Assembly (NCBI RefSeq): GCF_000223985.1
Contig: NZ_AFWV01000009.1
Span: forward strand, 227,945-291,944
DNA length: 64,000 nt
Origin: Thiocapsa marina 5811
Lineage (GTDB): Bacteria > Pseudomonadota > Gammaproteobacteria > Chromatiales > Chromatiaceae
Reading direction: 5' to 3'
The notes under the pieces are model-generated. The model saw only the letters and a program-made list of their open reading frames with translations, was not told where the DNA came from and ran no database searches. Below are positions 1-11,347 of the stretch, one piece after another. How positions within the stretch are numbered: the first letter of the stretch is position 1; each line of letters opens with the position of its first letter. The translations under genes and the position numbers were made by a program.

Positions 1-959
1 CAGACGCGCCGCGTCGAACTCGCCGCGACCGCAAGCACGACGCACCGTCACGACGTCCTGATCCGAAGACTCATCGGAGCGCGCGTCGGATCGCACGGGG
101 TGGACGGCGAACTGCTGAGGACGATTCAAGGTGTTATTCATCAACTCCATCACCGGCTTCTCCTCGACGCCGAAAGGCGCACTCAGAGGACCATTGAGCC
201 CGAAACATCGCCGCCGACGCACGAGAGCTTCGACGGACATAGCGGGGACAACCAAAACCGGCAACCGCCGGCACCCAGTCGGATGCTGGAACCTCGAACA
301 GAGCAGAGCGAGAAGGTCGCAAGCCGCAACGGCCCGCGAGACCCAAAGACCGCTCGCGGCAAGCTGCCGGATTCGATCCCGACCCTCCGTCTCGGGACGG
401 GGATCGAGTGGCTTTGGATCCGATGGATGCTCTTCCAACCGTGCCGGCGAGGTCGCCGCACGTCCGGTCGAGCCAAGTGACGGGTCAGATGACCGTTTTG
501 GAGGGCTCGTCCGAAAGACGCTGGTGCGACGCGCGCGCCGGGTCATGACCGACCTTCACGCCTGTCTGCTGTCGACTCCAACTGTCCATAAAAAAACAAG
601 CCTCTGTGGCCGAACACGTGCTCTCGAGACCATAGCAAAACAGGCCCGTCGGAGAGCGGCGCGTATTATGCGATTCTTCCGGGCGGGTGGCAAGACCTTC
701 GAGGCACGCAGGGGCACGGACAGGCGGACTTCTCGCAAGACCGACGGCACGCCCTGCCACTCCCGGCCGTAGGCTGTGTCGAGCCGCGCGAGGCGTGCTC
801 CAGGGGGCGTAGCGGCCGTCACCCGGCGGGTGATCCCTCGGACGACCACGATCTTCAAGGCAATCAAAGCCTTGCATGAAGCACGAAGCGGTCAACTACC
901 GGACCCAGGATCATCAGTACAACCCGTATGGAATTTCCCGGTCCTTGTGGAGACGCGGT
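1..959. other. Gene-poor region, no recognisable feature
   Basis: No open frame here gives a protein that resembles a known family. The frames present are Arg/Pro-rich and overlap on both strands, as expected from high GC by chance. The last ~25 bp (about 937-962) match the end of the 84-bp type B repeat found elsewhere in the window, so part of the region may be repeat remnant. A gene cut by the window start cannot be excluded. Confidence 0.5.
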
Positions 960-2042
960 TTAATCATCCTCGTAGATCAAGGGGACGCGTCGGTTGATGT
1001 TGGTGAAGAGTTGATAGGCGATCGTGCCGCTTGCCTCGGCGACCGCGTTGGCCGAGATCTGCCCACCCCAGAGCTCGACCGGCGCGCCGATCGCGGCATC
1101 CTCGATCCCCGTCAGATCAAGGGTCACGAGATCCATGGACACACGGCCGACGATCCGGGTGATGCGGCCCCGGACCGCGACCGGCGTCCCGTCCGGTGCG
1201 TGACGCGGATAGCCGTCCGCGTAACCGACCGCGGCGACCCCGACACGGGTCGGGCGCTCGCAGACGAAGCGTCCGCCGTAGCCGACCGGCTCGCCGGGGT
1301 CGAGATCCCGCACCGAGATCAGCGCGGACTCCAACGTCATCGCCGGCCGGAGCGATGCGGTCGACCCATGCGCCCCCTCGAACGGCGAGGCGCCGTAGAG
1401 CATGATCCCGGGACGGGTCCAGTCGCCGTGCGCGCGTGGCCAGGCGAGCACGGCCGCCGAGTTCGAAAGGCTGCGGGGCGCGCACAGCGCTGCGGTCGCC
1501 TCCGCGAAGACGCGCATCTGCTGCGCGGTGTAGTCATGATCCGGCTCGTCGGCGCGGGCGAAGTGCGACATCAGGACCACGCTTCGCACATGCCGACACT
1601 CCGCGAGCTGCGCATAGGCCGCGGCAAAGTCCCCCGGCGCGAACCCCATCCGATGCATCCCGGAATCCATCTTCAGCCAGCAGTCGAGCGGACGCTCGGG
1701 CCGGGCGCCGAGAAGCCACTCAAGTTGCAGACGACTGTGGATCACCGGCGTCAGACCCGCCCGATCCAGGATCCTCATCTCGTCGGGCGAGAACACCCCG
1801 TCCAAGAGCAGGATGGGCGCGCGGATGCTGGACTCGCGCAGTTCCAGCCCCTCCTCGAGATAGGCGACCGCGAAACCGTCGGCTTCATCGGCGAGGGCAC
1901 GCGCGACCGCCACCGCGCCATGCCCGTAGGCATTGGCCTTGACGACCGCGAGCGCCCGGGCATCCGGCGCCAGGGCCTTGGCTTGACGGTAGTTATGTCG
2001 CACCGCATCCAGACGAATGCGGGCACGGATCGGACGGGGCAT
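960..2042 (-). CDS. alr: Alanine racemase
   Basis: This is a PLP-dependent racemase that makes D-alanine for peptidoglycan in the cytoplasm. The 360-residue protein has the usual family length. The PLP-binding lysine is K35 in AVVKANAYGHG, and the catalytic tyrosine lies in the C-terminal GYADGYPR motif. The N-terminal TIM barrel is followed by the C-terminal beta domain. The ATG start gives an N-terminus typical of the family (MPRPIRARIRLDAV). The stop codon TAA is formed by the terminal bases of a dispersed repeat end (TAAACCGCG on the minus strand). The gene appears to be transcribed alone, divergent from recD2. Confidence 0.97.
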   Translation of the reverse strand: MPRPIRARIRLDAVRHNYRQAKALAPDARALAVVKANAYGHGAVAVARALADEADGFAVAYLEEGLELRESSIRAPILLLDGVFSPDEMRILDRAGLTPVIHSRLQLEWLLGARPERPLDCWLKMDSGMHRMGFAPGDFAAAYAQLAECRHVRSVVLMSHFARADEPDHDYTAQQMRVFAEATAALCAPRSLSNSAAVLAWPRAHGDWTRPGIMLYGASPFEGAHGSTASLRPAMTLESALISVRDLDPGEPVGYGGRFVCERPTRVGVAAVGYADGYPRHAPDGTPVAVRGRITRIVGRVSMDLVTLDLTGIEDAAIGAPVELWGGQISANAVAEASGTIAYQLFTNINRRVPLIYEDD

Positions 2043-2274
2043 GGCGGGCTCGGCGTGGGTTGGTGGCGTAGCTCGGGTCGTCGCGGCAAGCCTGCCGGAG
2101 CGGGCTCAGGCTCTGAGTCTATCGCACCCGAGCTGCTCGGATCAGCAAGCTGCGTGCGATTCGCACCCGACGGGATCGTCGAGCGCGATCTGACCGGCAA
2201 CGTCATCGTGCGCCGCAGCGATTGCGTCGCCGATCCCGGCCCTGGCCAGCTTTCGCCGGGTCTACAATCCGACG

Positions 2275-4449
<2,175 letters not shown>

Positions 4450-4599
4450 GACGGCGAATCGGGGCGGCGGACCCCGGGATCCTCTCGGGCGATCGCGCAA
4501 TCGTGCGCGCCGATCGGCTCGCGGTCCAGCGAGGGTTTCGGAGCATGACTGCAGGATTAAGGCCGGGCTGGAGCCGGTCCGCACATGTTCCGGTACACC

Positions 4600-4628
4600 G
4601 GAAACGAACAAGGCCACCGAAGTGGCCT
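4600..4628 (-). terminator. Rho-independent terminator after tRNA-Lys
   Basis: On the minus strand a perfect stem AGGCCAC/GTGGCCT closes a TTCG tetraloop (4611-4628) and is followed by a T-rich tract (TGTTCGTTTC). It sits about 15 bp beyond the CCA end of the tRNA, the expected place for termination of that transcript. Confidence 0.8.
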
Positions 4629-4643
4629 ATCCCGTCGTTTTTA

Positions 4644-4719
4644 TGGTGCGCCCTGCAGGGCTCGAACCTGCGACCACCTGATTAAAAGTCAGATGCTCTA
4701 CCAACTGAGCTAAGGGCGC
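4644..4719 (-). tRNA. tRNA-Lys (anticodon TTT)
   Basis: The 76-nt gene folds as a full cloverleaf: acceptor GCGCCCT/AGGGCGC, D-arm starting TAGCTCAG, anticodon loop CTTTTAA with TTT, T-arm GGTTCGAACC, and an encoded 3' CCA at 4644-4646. The position directly after the tol-pal-cpoB operon matches the tRNA-Lys found after this operon in other gammaproteobacteria such as E. coli. Confidence 0.98.
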
Positions 4720-4730
4720 GAAAGCCAGAC

Positions 4731-4759
4731 AGTATAATGCCCCGCGCGGTCTTTTTGAA
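4731..4759 (-). promoter_or_regulatory. Sigma70 promoter for tRNA-Lys
   Basis: On the minus strand a -10 hexamer TATACT (4731-4736) and a -35-like TTCAAA (4754-4759) are separated by 17 bp. The -10 box lies 11 bp upstream of the first tRNA base, so transcription would start a few bases before the mature 5' end. Confidence 0.6.
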
Positions 4760-4820
4760 GGGTTACGACGCGCACCCGTCGAAACAAGTGTCGTCGCGGC
4801 CGTGCGCCTGACGGAATCGC

Positions 4821-5684
4821 TCAGCGCAACTCTTGGCCGATCCGGTCCAAACGACTTTTCGCGAGGCGCGCTTCGGTGCTGTTGGGATAACGGCTGACGA
4901 CCTGCTCGAGCGACGCGCGCGCCTGATCGAACGCCTTCTGCTCGTATTGGATGTAGCCGATTTTGAGCAAGGCGCCGGGGACCTTGGGACTCTCGGGGCT
5001 CAGTTGGACCAAGCGATCGAGCTCGGCCAAGGCGGCGGGGTAATTGCGCTGGACATAGTAGGTCTCGCCGAGCCAGTAGCGCGCGTTGTCGGTGAACTGG
5101 CCCTGCGGATAGCGCCTGAGCAGGTCGTTGAAGGCGGCTTGGGCCTCCTCGTAGTTGCGCTCTTTGAGCAGCTCGAAGGCGGCGGCATAGGCATCGCGCT
5201 CGCTGCCGCCGGTCGTCTCGGGCGATGGCAAGGACGGAATACCCGCGGCGCCGGGCGACGCGGGAATGGGTGCACCGATCGAAGGCGGCGGCGCGGGCGT
5301 ACCGGCGGGAGCATCGAGACCGCTCCCGCGCAGGTCGCCGGCGCCGGCCCCTAAACCGCCGTTCAAATCACCCGGCGCGGCGGGACCCAAGGGATCACTG
5401 CGATCGGCGCCGAGCCGAGAATCGATATCCAGGAATTGATCGCGTTGCTGGCGTTGCAGCTTTTGGATCTCGAACTGCTGCATCTCCACCAGACCGCGCA
5501 GCTCCTGCATCTCCATCTGTAGCTGCTGCATCTGGAGCAGCAGCTCCGAGCCGGCCTGATTTTCGAGAATTCGCTCCATTCGGGCAATCCGCGCCTCGAG
5601 GGCGGGGTTTGCAAAGGTCGTCGCCGGCATGGCCGCGGCGACAAGGGCCGCGGCCAGAATCGGGACAATCGCTCGGATACCCAT
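4821..5684 (-). CDS. cpoB: Cell division coordinator CpoB / Tol-Pal system protein YbgF
   Basis: This periplasmic protein couples Tol-Pal function to peptidoglycan synthesis at the septum. I start it at 5684 because GGAG lies just upstream and the product then opens with a signal peptide (MGIRAIVPILAAALVAAAMPATTFA); a frame open further upstream lacks this. The 287-residue protein has an N-terminal coiled coil rich in Gln/Met/Leu (about 30-100), a Pro/Gly linker, and C-terminal TPR repeats (AAFNDLLRRYPQGQFTDNA and following), the usual order for CpoB. It is the last protein gene of the ybgC-tolQRAB-pal-cpoB operon. Confidence 0.94.
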   Translation of the reverse strand: MGIRAIVPILAAALVAAAMPATTFANPALEARIARMERILENQAGSELLLQMQQLQMEMQELRGLVEMQQFEIQKLQRQQRDQFLDIDSRLGADRSDPLGPAAPGDLNGGLGAGAGDLRGSGLDAPAGTPAPPPSIGAPIPASPGAAGIPSLPSPETTGGSERDAYAAAFELLKERNYEEAQAAFNDLLRRYPQGQFTDNARYWLGETYYVQRNYPAALAELDRLVQLSPESPKVPGALLKIGYIQYEQKAFDQARASLEQVVSRYPNSTEARLAKSRLDRIGQELR

Positions 5685-5880
5685 AAATGCACTCCTAAAC
5701 CCTGCTCCGTTGACAATCGAGCGCTCCGCGCGCTCGAAAGTCGACCGAAGACCGCAAGCGCCGAGAAAAGCGCGATTGAATGACATTTTCAGACGACTTG
5801 AATCGCGTCGACACCGACGCCTGCAAACAGACGCAAACCCTGACCCGACGGAAGGGCTTTCACTGAGAATCAGACGCGAT

Positions 5881-6420
5881 TCAATACTGGATCACGACAC
5901 GCCGATTCAACCGCCACGCCTGCTCGCTATGGCCGGGATTGGCGGGGCGTTCTTCACCGTAGCTGAGCGTGGACAATTGGTTCGGCGGCACACCGTCGGC
6001 GATCATGAGACGCCGCACCGACTCGGCGCGTTGATCGCCCAGGGCGAGGTTGTACTCGCGTGTTCCGCGCTCGTCCGTATTTCCTTCGAGGGTCGCCTTG
6101 ACCCCGGTATTGGTGCCCAGGTAGCGCGCGTGGGTGCGCAGCACCGGGAGATATTCGGGCTTGATCTCGGCGGTGTCGTAGTCGAAATAGATGGTCCGCT
6201 GGTACAGAGGATTGCTCGGATCCTCCCAGGGGCCGGCATACACCGGGCGAGGCGGCTCAAGCGGGACGGTCGTGGTCGGGGCCGCGGGCTGCGGCTGCGG
6301 CGCGACCGGCTCGGGCGGCTGTTTCGGCGCGCTGGTGCAGCCGGCCGCGAAAACGCCGGCGAGCACGCCGGCGAGGAGGATGGGCGTCGACGCCCGGAGG
6401 CCCTTGCGGCTCGTTGTCAT
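5881..6420 (-). CDS. pal: Peptidoglycan-associated lipoprotein Pal
   Basis: Pal is an outer-membrane lipoprotein that binds peptidoglycan and the Tol complex. I start it at 6420 because AAGGAG is well spaced before this ATG and the product begins with a lipoprotein signal ending in lipobox FAAGC. After a Pro-rich linker comes an OmpA-like domain with TLEGNTDERGTREYN and LSTLSYGEERP, the peptidoglycan-binding signature. The 179-residue length fits Pal. The frame is open far upstream only because it runs through a dispersed repeat between tolB and pal; that extension encodes repeated WTS-type peptides and is not protein. Confidence 0.96.
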   Translation of the reverse strand: MTTSRKGLRASTPILLAGVLAGVFAAGCTSAPKQPPEPVAPQPQPAAPTTTVPLEPPRPVYAGPWEDPSNPLYQRTIYFDYDTAEIKPEYLPVLRTHARYLGTNTGVKATLEGNTDERGTREYNLALGDQRAESVRRLMIADGVPPNQLSTLSYGEERPANPGHSEQAWRLNRRVVIQY

Positions 6421-6514
6421 GACAGACTCCTTCACCCCGGCCTCGGGGATTGGACGTTGGATGGTTCGGGGCGAGCCTTGCTCATGAGCTCGGCCAGGTC
6501 GCTGATCGGTAACG

Positions 6515-6646
6515 GTAGGGTGGACGAGCGGAAGCGAGGTCCACCGAGCGCTGTGCCGGGGTCTGGTGGACTGCGCTGCGCTTGTCCACCCTACGGCGCT
6601 TGTCCACCCTACGGTGCTTGTCCAGCCTATGGTGCTTGTCCAGCGT
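6515..6646. repeat. GTAGGGTGGAC-family repeat in the tolB-pal gap
   Basis: This is an imperfect palindromic repeat starting GTAGGGTGGAC and ending GTCCACCCTAC, followed by three more degenerate copies of the CGCTTGTCCACCCTACGG end unit. Related copies occur near 19438, 30068, 33324, 43149, 50189, 55875 and 56339. Here it interrupts the tol-pal operon between tolB and pal. Confidence 0.85.
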
Positions 6647-6687
6647 GCGGGGCGCCGGATGAGCAAGTCCATCGTGGCGCGCCGAGG

Positions 6688-8010
6688 TCATTCGATGTAG
6701 GGAGACCAGGCAGGCTCGCGGACCTCGCCGGAATCCTGCGACAGGCGCTGGTTGCCGCCGCCGTCGATCGAAGCTGCGGCCAGGACGCCGCGACCGCCGT
6801 GGATGGTCGCGTAAATTACCATGCTGGCGTTCGGCGCGAAACTCGGTGACTCGTCCAGGCTGCCGTTGCTGAGCAGGCGCATGAAGCCGCGATCCAGATC
6901 GATCACCCCGATGCGGAACATGCCGTTGACCCGTGTGACCAGGACAATGGAGCGCCCGTCAGGCGCATAGGAGGCGCGCGCATTGTAGTCGCCCTCGGAG
7001 CTGATCCGTTGGGCCGGACCGCCGCCCGAGCCCATGCGATAGATCTGCGGGCTACCGCCGCGATCGGAGGTAAAGATGATCTGTTGACCGTCCGGCGACC
7101 AGGAGGGCTCGGTGTCGATAGCGAAATGGTCGGTCAGACGCACCAGCTCGCGGCTGGTGAGATCCAGGACATAGATGTCGGGATTGCCGTCCTTGGAGAG
7201 CGTCATCGCGAGCTTGCGCCCGTCGGGCGAGAAGGCCGGCGATCCGTTGATGCCGGGATGGCTCGCGACCAGCTCGCGACGCCCGCTGGCCAGCTCCTGG
7301 ACGTAGATGGCGGCACGCTTGTTCTCGAACGACACGTAGGCGATGCGGCGTCCGTCGGGAGACCAGGCCGGCGACATGATGGGCTCGCCCGAGGAGACGA
7401 TGGTCTGTGGGTTGTAGCCGTCGGCGTCCGCGACGCGCAGGGTCACGGTCTGGCCCTCGCCTTGACCGGTAGCGGTCACATAGGCGATGCGGGTGGCCGC
7501 CACGCCGCGCTGGCCGGTGAGCTTCTGGTAGATGATGTCGGAGATGCGGTGCGCGGTATTGCGCATGCCGGCCTTGGTGGAGACGATGGTGCTGCTGGCG
7601 AGTTGATCGCCGCGAAAGACGTCGTAGAGGATGAAGCTGACCCGGTAACCATTGCCGTCGGCCTCGACGCGACCGATGACCAGGTTGTTCATCCCGAGCA
7701 GGCTCCAGTCGCGCAGATCCACGTCCTCGTGACGAGCCGGCATGTCGAGCATGTCGCGTGTCGGCATCGGGCGAAAGCGGCCGGTGCGCGCCAGATCCGC
7801 GCTGATGACGGCGGCGATGTCGACCGGCGGGATCAACCCGTCGCTGACACCGAAGGGGACGACGGCGATCGGCTGGGCTGCCTCGACACCGCCGGTGACC
7901 TCGATGTTCAGGCGCGCCTGTGCCGGACCGGCCCCGAATCCGAGTCCGAATCCGAAAAGGACGACGGCAAAGGTCAGGAGGATCGAGGTGCGGCGCTGAT
8001 GTCGGGGCAT
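6688..8010 (-). CDS. tolB: Tol-Pal system beta-propeller protein TolB
   Basis: TolB is the periplasmic partner of Pal and TolA. The 440-residue protein has a signal peptide (ILLTFAVVLFGFGLGFGAGPAQA), an N-terminal domain with the PIAVVPF motif, and a six-bladed C-terminal propeller with repeated SPDGRRIAYVS, SPDGRKLAMT and SPDGQQIIFTSDR blades. The length matches the family. It lies 15 bp downstream of tolA in the same operon. Confidence 0.97.
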   Translation of the reverse strand: MPRHQRRTSILLTFAVVLFGFGLGFGAGPAQARLNIEVTGGVEAAQPIAVVPFGVSDGLIPPVDIAAVISADLARTGRFRPMPTRDMLDMPARHEDVDLRDWSLLGMNNLVIGRVEADGNGYRVSFILYDVFRGDQLASSTIVSTKAGMRNTAHRISDIIYQKLTGQRGVAATRIAYVTATGQGEGQTVTLRVADADGYNPQTIVSSGEPIMSPAWSPDGRRIAYVSFENKRAAIYVQELASGRRELVASHPGINGSPAFSPDGRKLAMTLSKDGNPDIYVLDLTSRELVRLTDHFAIDTEPSWSPDGQQIIFTSDRGGSPQIYRMGSGGGPAQRISSEGDYNARASYAPDGRSIVLVTRVNGMFRIGVIDLDRGFMRLLSNGSLDESPSFAPNASMVIYATIHGGRGVLAAASIDGGGNQRLSQDSGEVREPAWSPYIE

Positions 8011-8025
8011 AGGTGTCTGTCCTGG

Positions 8026-9372
8026 CTAGGGCCTGAAGGTGAAATTGAACTCGCGAAAGCGCTCGAACACGGGGCCGGACGGCACCGGCAGAGGCGATGC
8101 CTGATTCACCGCCGCAACGACCGATTGATCGAAGGCGGTGTTGCCGCTGCTCTGAACCACGCGAACGCTGTTCGGCACCACATCGCCGCCCGGAATGAGC
8201 CGCACCGAGACCACGGTAGAGAGGTCACGGCCGGTCGCCGGCGGCCGCACCCAGAATTGACGCACCCGATCGCGAATCACGGGGACATAGCGATCGGCCT
8301 CGCGCGCGAGCTGTTCCGACGCCAATGAAGACAGCAGGTCGCTCTCGCGGGTCCGCTGCGCCTCTTCTGCGGCAAGTCTGCGCTGTGCCTCCTCCGCGGC
8401 CATCCGCCTGGCCTCCTGCTCGATGCTCTCCTGAGCAAGCTCCTCGACGAGTCTCCGCTCCTCGATCTCGGCCATCAGGCGCGCCTCCTCTTCGAGCCGA
8501 CGCTGCCGCTCTAGGACGGCCTCGGCATCGGCTTGGCGCTGCGCCTCCGCACGACGCTCGATCTCGGCACGGCGCTCGGCCTCGACCCTCGCGCGGCGTT
8601 CGTCTTCGGCGCGCGCCGCCTCGGATCGACGTTGCGCCTCGGCCCGTGCCGCGGCCTCCGCGGCAAGACGCTTCTCTTCGGCGAGACGTTCCGCCTCGGC
8701 CTTGGCTGCTGCGGCCTCGGCGGCCAAGCGCTCGGCCTCGGCGCGTCGTGCGGCCTCTGCACGCCGCTCGGCTTCCGCGCGCCGTTCGGCCTCGGCCCTC
8801 GCAGCGGCCTCTGCGGCCTCTCGTTCGGCCTGCGCGCGGCGCTGTGCCTCGGCCATGCGGTCGATCTCCAGCTGACGGCGCGCCTCGGCCTCGGCTGCAG
8901 CCGCTTCGGCCTCCGCTGCCAGGCGCTCGGCTTCGGCGGCGGCGCGAGCGGCCTCGGCAAGACGCTGCGCCTCCTCGCGCTCGGCGTCGGCTTGGCGCTC
9001 GGCCTCGGCTGCTTCGGCTTCAAGCCGCTCGGTTTCGAGCCGGGCGGCCTCGGCCGCGCTCAGGTCTTCAAGCGGCACAGCATCCGGCGGCTCCTGCGCG
9101 TCCGGAATCATCTCCGTGCCGACCTCGGGACTGACCTCCGGGCTGATCTCGGGGCCGGCCGGACGCCGCGCCTGATCGGCCTGAAACTCAGCGACCATCG
9201 CCTCGAGCGCGGCGTCGCCGACGATGGTCGCCTGGACGACCCGCGGCTTGCTGCCCGCCTCCGTGATGGGTCGGTCGATCTTCACGCCCACGAAAAAGAG
9301 CAGGGCGAAAAAGACATGCAGACCCAACGACCAGTAGAAGGCCCTCGGGTTATGCCTCAGGATCTGCCACAT
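8026..9372 (-). CDS. tolA: Cell envelope integrity protein TolA
   Basis: TolA is an inner-membrane protein that spans the periplasm and links TolQR to Pal/TolB. It has a single N-terminal transmembrane segment (about residues 12-31, FYWSLGLHVFFALLFFVGV), a very long Ala/Glu/Arg-rich helical domain (about 100-340) built from AEAERRAEAERR-like repeats, and a C-terminal globular TolA/TonB-like domain (about 355-448) with VRQFWVRP. At 448 residues it is slightly longer than E. coli TolA (421). The repetitive coding region explains the many spurious long frames antisense to it. Confidence 0.96.
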   Translation of the reverse strand: MWQILRHNPRAFYWSLGLHVFFALLFFVGVKIDRPITEAGSKPRVVQATIVGDAALEAMVAEFQADQARRPAGPEISPEVSPEVGTEMIPDAQEPPDAVPLEDLSAAEAARLETERLEAEAAEAERQADAEREEAQRLAEAARAAAEAERLAAEAEAAAAEAEARRQLEIDRMAEAQRRAQAEREAAEAAARAEAERRAEAERRAEAARRAEAERLAAEAAAAKAEAERLAEEKRLAAEAAARAEAQRRSEAARAEDERRARVEAERRAEIERRAEAQRQADAEAVLERQRRLEEEARLMAEIEERRLVEELAQESIEQEARRMAAEEAQRRLAAEEAQRTRESDLLSSLASEQLAREADRYVPVIRDRVRQFWVRPPATGRDLSTVVSVRLIPGGDVVPNSVRVVQSSGNTAFDQSVVAAVNQASPLPVPSGPVFERFREFNFTFRP

Positions 9373-9393
9373 GTCGGGGCTCGTGCCGCAGCG

Positions 9394-9837
9394 CTAGGGC
9401 TCGCGGCGCTCCGGAGGCACCGTCACCAGACCGACCTCCGGCGCACCCGCCGCTTGAGCGACGACCATGGCACGCACGACACGCCCGTAGTCGACCCGAT
9501 GGTCCGCGCGCACCAGGATCGGTGTTTCGGGCGTGTATTCGAGCACGACACGGATGCGGTCGAACAGGATCTGCTCGCTCGCCGGGGCGTTCTTCTCGTC
9601 TCCGATATCGATGTAATAGTCGCCGAACTCATCGACCGTGATGATCAGCGACTCGGTCGTCGGGCTCGGGATACCGCCCGCCTTCTCCTGCGGCAACGCC
9701 ACCTTCACACCCTGCGTAATCAGGGGCGCCGTCACCATGAAGATGACGAGCAACACCAGCATCACGTCGATGTAGGGTACGACATTGATCTCGGCCATCG
9801 GCCGGCGGCGCTGTCTGGAGCGGGTGCGCTTGAGCAT
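9394..9837 (-). CDS. tolR: TolR proton-channel subunit
   Basis: TolR is the ExbD-family partner of TolQ in the proton-driven Tol motor. The 147-residue protein has a cytoplasmic N-terminus (RQRRRPMAEINVVPYIDVMLVLLVIFM) with the conserved Asp in YIDVMLVLL, the proton-carrying residue of the single membrane helix, followed by a periplasmic domain. It lies 20 bp after tolQ. Confidence 0.96.
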   Translation of the reverse strand: MLKRTRSRQRRRPMAEINVVPYIDVMLVLLVIFMVTAPLITQGVKVALPQEKAGGIPSPTTESLIITVDEFGDYYIDIGDEKNAPASEQILFDRIRVVLEYTPETPILVRADHRVDYGRVVRAMVVAQAAGAPEVGLVTVPPERREP

Positions 9838-9857
9838 CTGTCGGACTCCTCGAACGC

Positions 9858-10532
9858 TCAGTTGCGGCCTTGGCGTTGCAGGAGGGTCGAGAACTCTTCC
9901 ATGAACTCCTCGTAGCGGCTGTTGAGACGCTCGACCTGATGGGCGTACCTGTTGTAGGCGATGACGGCGGGGATGGCCGCGAAGAGACCGATCGCGGTGG
10001 CGACCAACGCCTCCGAGATACCCGGCGCGACCAGCGCGAGGGTCGCCTGCTCGACGTTCCCCAGCGCATGGAACGCATGCATGATGCCCCAGACGGTGCC
10101 GAAGAGACCGATGTAGGGGCTGGTGGAGCCAACCGTCGCCAGAAAGGTCAGGCTGGTCTCCAAACGGTCCATCTCGCGGCTGAGGGCGACGCGCATGGAA
10201 CGCTCGGTCCCCTGCAGCACGGCCATCAAGTCATTGCCCTCGATCTTGCGCAGCCGCACGTATTCCTTGAAGCCGGCGCGGAAGATGGACGGCAGACCAT
10301 GCTCGCCCTTGCGGTTCTCGCTCAGATCCTTGTAGAGCGCGCTGAGATCGCCGCCGGACCAAAAGCGCTCCTCGAAGGCATTGGCATTCCTGCGCGCGGC
10401 CGAGAGCACACGGCCGCGATCCAGGATCATGGTCCAAGAGGTCACGGAGGCGATCACGAGCACCAGCAGAACCAACTGAACCACCAGGCTGGCCTGGAGG
10501 ATAAGGTTGAACAACGATAGATCGGACGTCAT
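9858..10532 (-). CDS. tolQ: TolQ proton-channel subunit
   Basis: TolQ belongs to the MotA/TolQ/ExbB family and forms the stator of the Tol motor. The 224-residue protein has three membrane segments: about 13-35 (QASLVVQLVLLVLVIASVT), about 130-160 including GSTSPYIGLFGTVWGIM, and about 170-195 (APGISEALVATAIGLFAAIPAV). Both signature loops, GLFGTVWGIMHAF and GISEALVATAIGL, are intact. Its start overlaps the stop of ybgC by 4 bp, which implies translational coupling. Confidence 0.97.
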   Translation of the reverse strand: MTSDLSLFNLILQASLVVQLVLLVLVIASVTSWTMILDRGRVLSAARRNANAFEERFWSGGDLSALYKDLSENRKGEHGLPSIFRAGFKEYVRLRKIEGNDLMAVLQGTERSMRVALSREMDRLETSLTFLATVGSTSPYIGLFGTVWGIMHAFHALGNVEQATLALVAPGISEALVATAIGLFAAIPAVIAYNRYAHQVERLNSRYEEFMEEFSTLLQRQGRN

Positions 10533-10987
10533 GACGATGGCTCCGCTGGACCGCTCGCGAAAGGCAACAACTCGGACAAGAGATCGCCGGGCAGGCGCGC
10601 CGGGCGCAGGGTGTCGGCATGCAGGCAGGCGATCTTCACGGCGCCTCGGCAGCAGCAGGAAGCGTCGCTGTCGCGCATCACCTGCTGGTCGAACTCCAGA
10701 CTCGCACCGCCCGCCCGCACCAGCCTGGAGGTCACGCTCAAACAGTCATCGAGACGCGCGGGCGCCAGATAGTCGATGTTCACCCGTCGCACGGCGAAGA
10801 GGATCCCGCAACGCGCGCGCAAGGCATCCTGCTCGTAGCCGACTGCGCGCAGCCACTCCGTGCGCGCCCGTTCCATGAACTTCAAATAATTGGCGTAGAA
10901 GACCACGCCACCCGCGTCGGTATCTTCGTAATAGACCCGCACCGGCCAGGTAAAGGTCAACAATCGGGGATCGCTCGATGTCGGCAC
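10529..10987 (-). CDS. ybgC: Tol-Pal associated acyl-CoA thioesterase YbgC
   Basis: This is a small hot-dog-fold acyl-CoA thioesterase and the first gene of the tol-pal operon in gammaproteobacteria. The 152-residue protein has the catalytic motif YYEDTDAGGVVFYANYLKF, in which the Asp of DTDAGG is the active-site residue of the 4-hydroxybenzoyl-CoA thioesterase family. Its last codons overlap tolQ by 4 bp. Confidence 0.95.
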   Translation of the reverse strand: MPTSSDPRLLTFTWPVRVYYEDTDAGGVVFYANYLKFMERARTEWLRAVGYEQDALRARCGILFAVRRVNIDYLAPARLDDCLSVTSRLVRAGGASLEFDQQVMRDSDASCCCRGAVKIACLHADTLRPARLPGDLLSELLPFASGPAEPSS

Positions 10988-11118
10988 TGCACGGACCGCA
11001 TGTTTGGGCTTGACTTAAACCGCGGGAGTGTACCGGAAAGCACCTGTTCGGGCACCTTGCGTCGAAGGGAGCGGCGACGGCGAGAGGTTGCAGAGAATCC
11101 AGGACGCCCGAAATCATT

Positions 11119-11148
11119 GTCGTTGTCGCTGTCGCTGTCGCTGTCGAT
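11119..11148. repeat. GTCGCT hexanucleotide microsatellite
   Basis: About five tandem units of GTCGTT/GTCGCT lie in the intergenic space between ybgC and the ICMT-like gene. The stretch 10988-11347 shows no other recognisable feature; it must hold the promoter of the tol-pal operon, which I could not place with confidence. Confidence 0.8.
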
Positions 11149-11347
11149 CGATCGTCGATGACGACAACGAACGGTCGCGTCGACAGACCTGGCGTGGTGC
11201 GCGATTGGCTCAGGTCGACACCCCCGGTCTCGGTCGGTTGGTTGTGCCGCACGACGCTCGGCACAACCTCCCCGGATGTCGGACAATGCCTGTCTTCGCG
11301 ACCCGACAGACGGCCGCCTGCGCTCAACCTGCGATAAGGACCTCGAT

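Noticed and set aside
131..895. Several frames of 70-213 residues in the first 0.9 kb
   Set aside because: They overlap on both strands, are Arg/Pro-rich, and none has a plausible ribosome-binding site plus recognisable fold.
6421..6672. N-terminal extension of Pal
   Set aside because: It translates a dispersed repeat (WTS-type peptides) and would hide the lipoprotein signal; the start at 6420 has a good ribosome-binding site.
8325..9915. Plus-strand frames over tolA-tolR-tolQ
   Set aside because: They are shadows of the repetitive Ala/Glu/Arg coding sequence of tolA and its neighbours.
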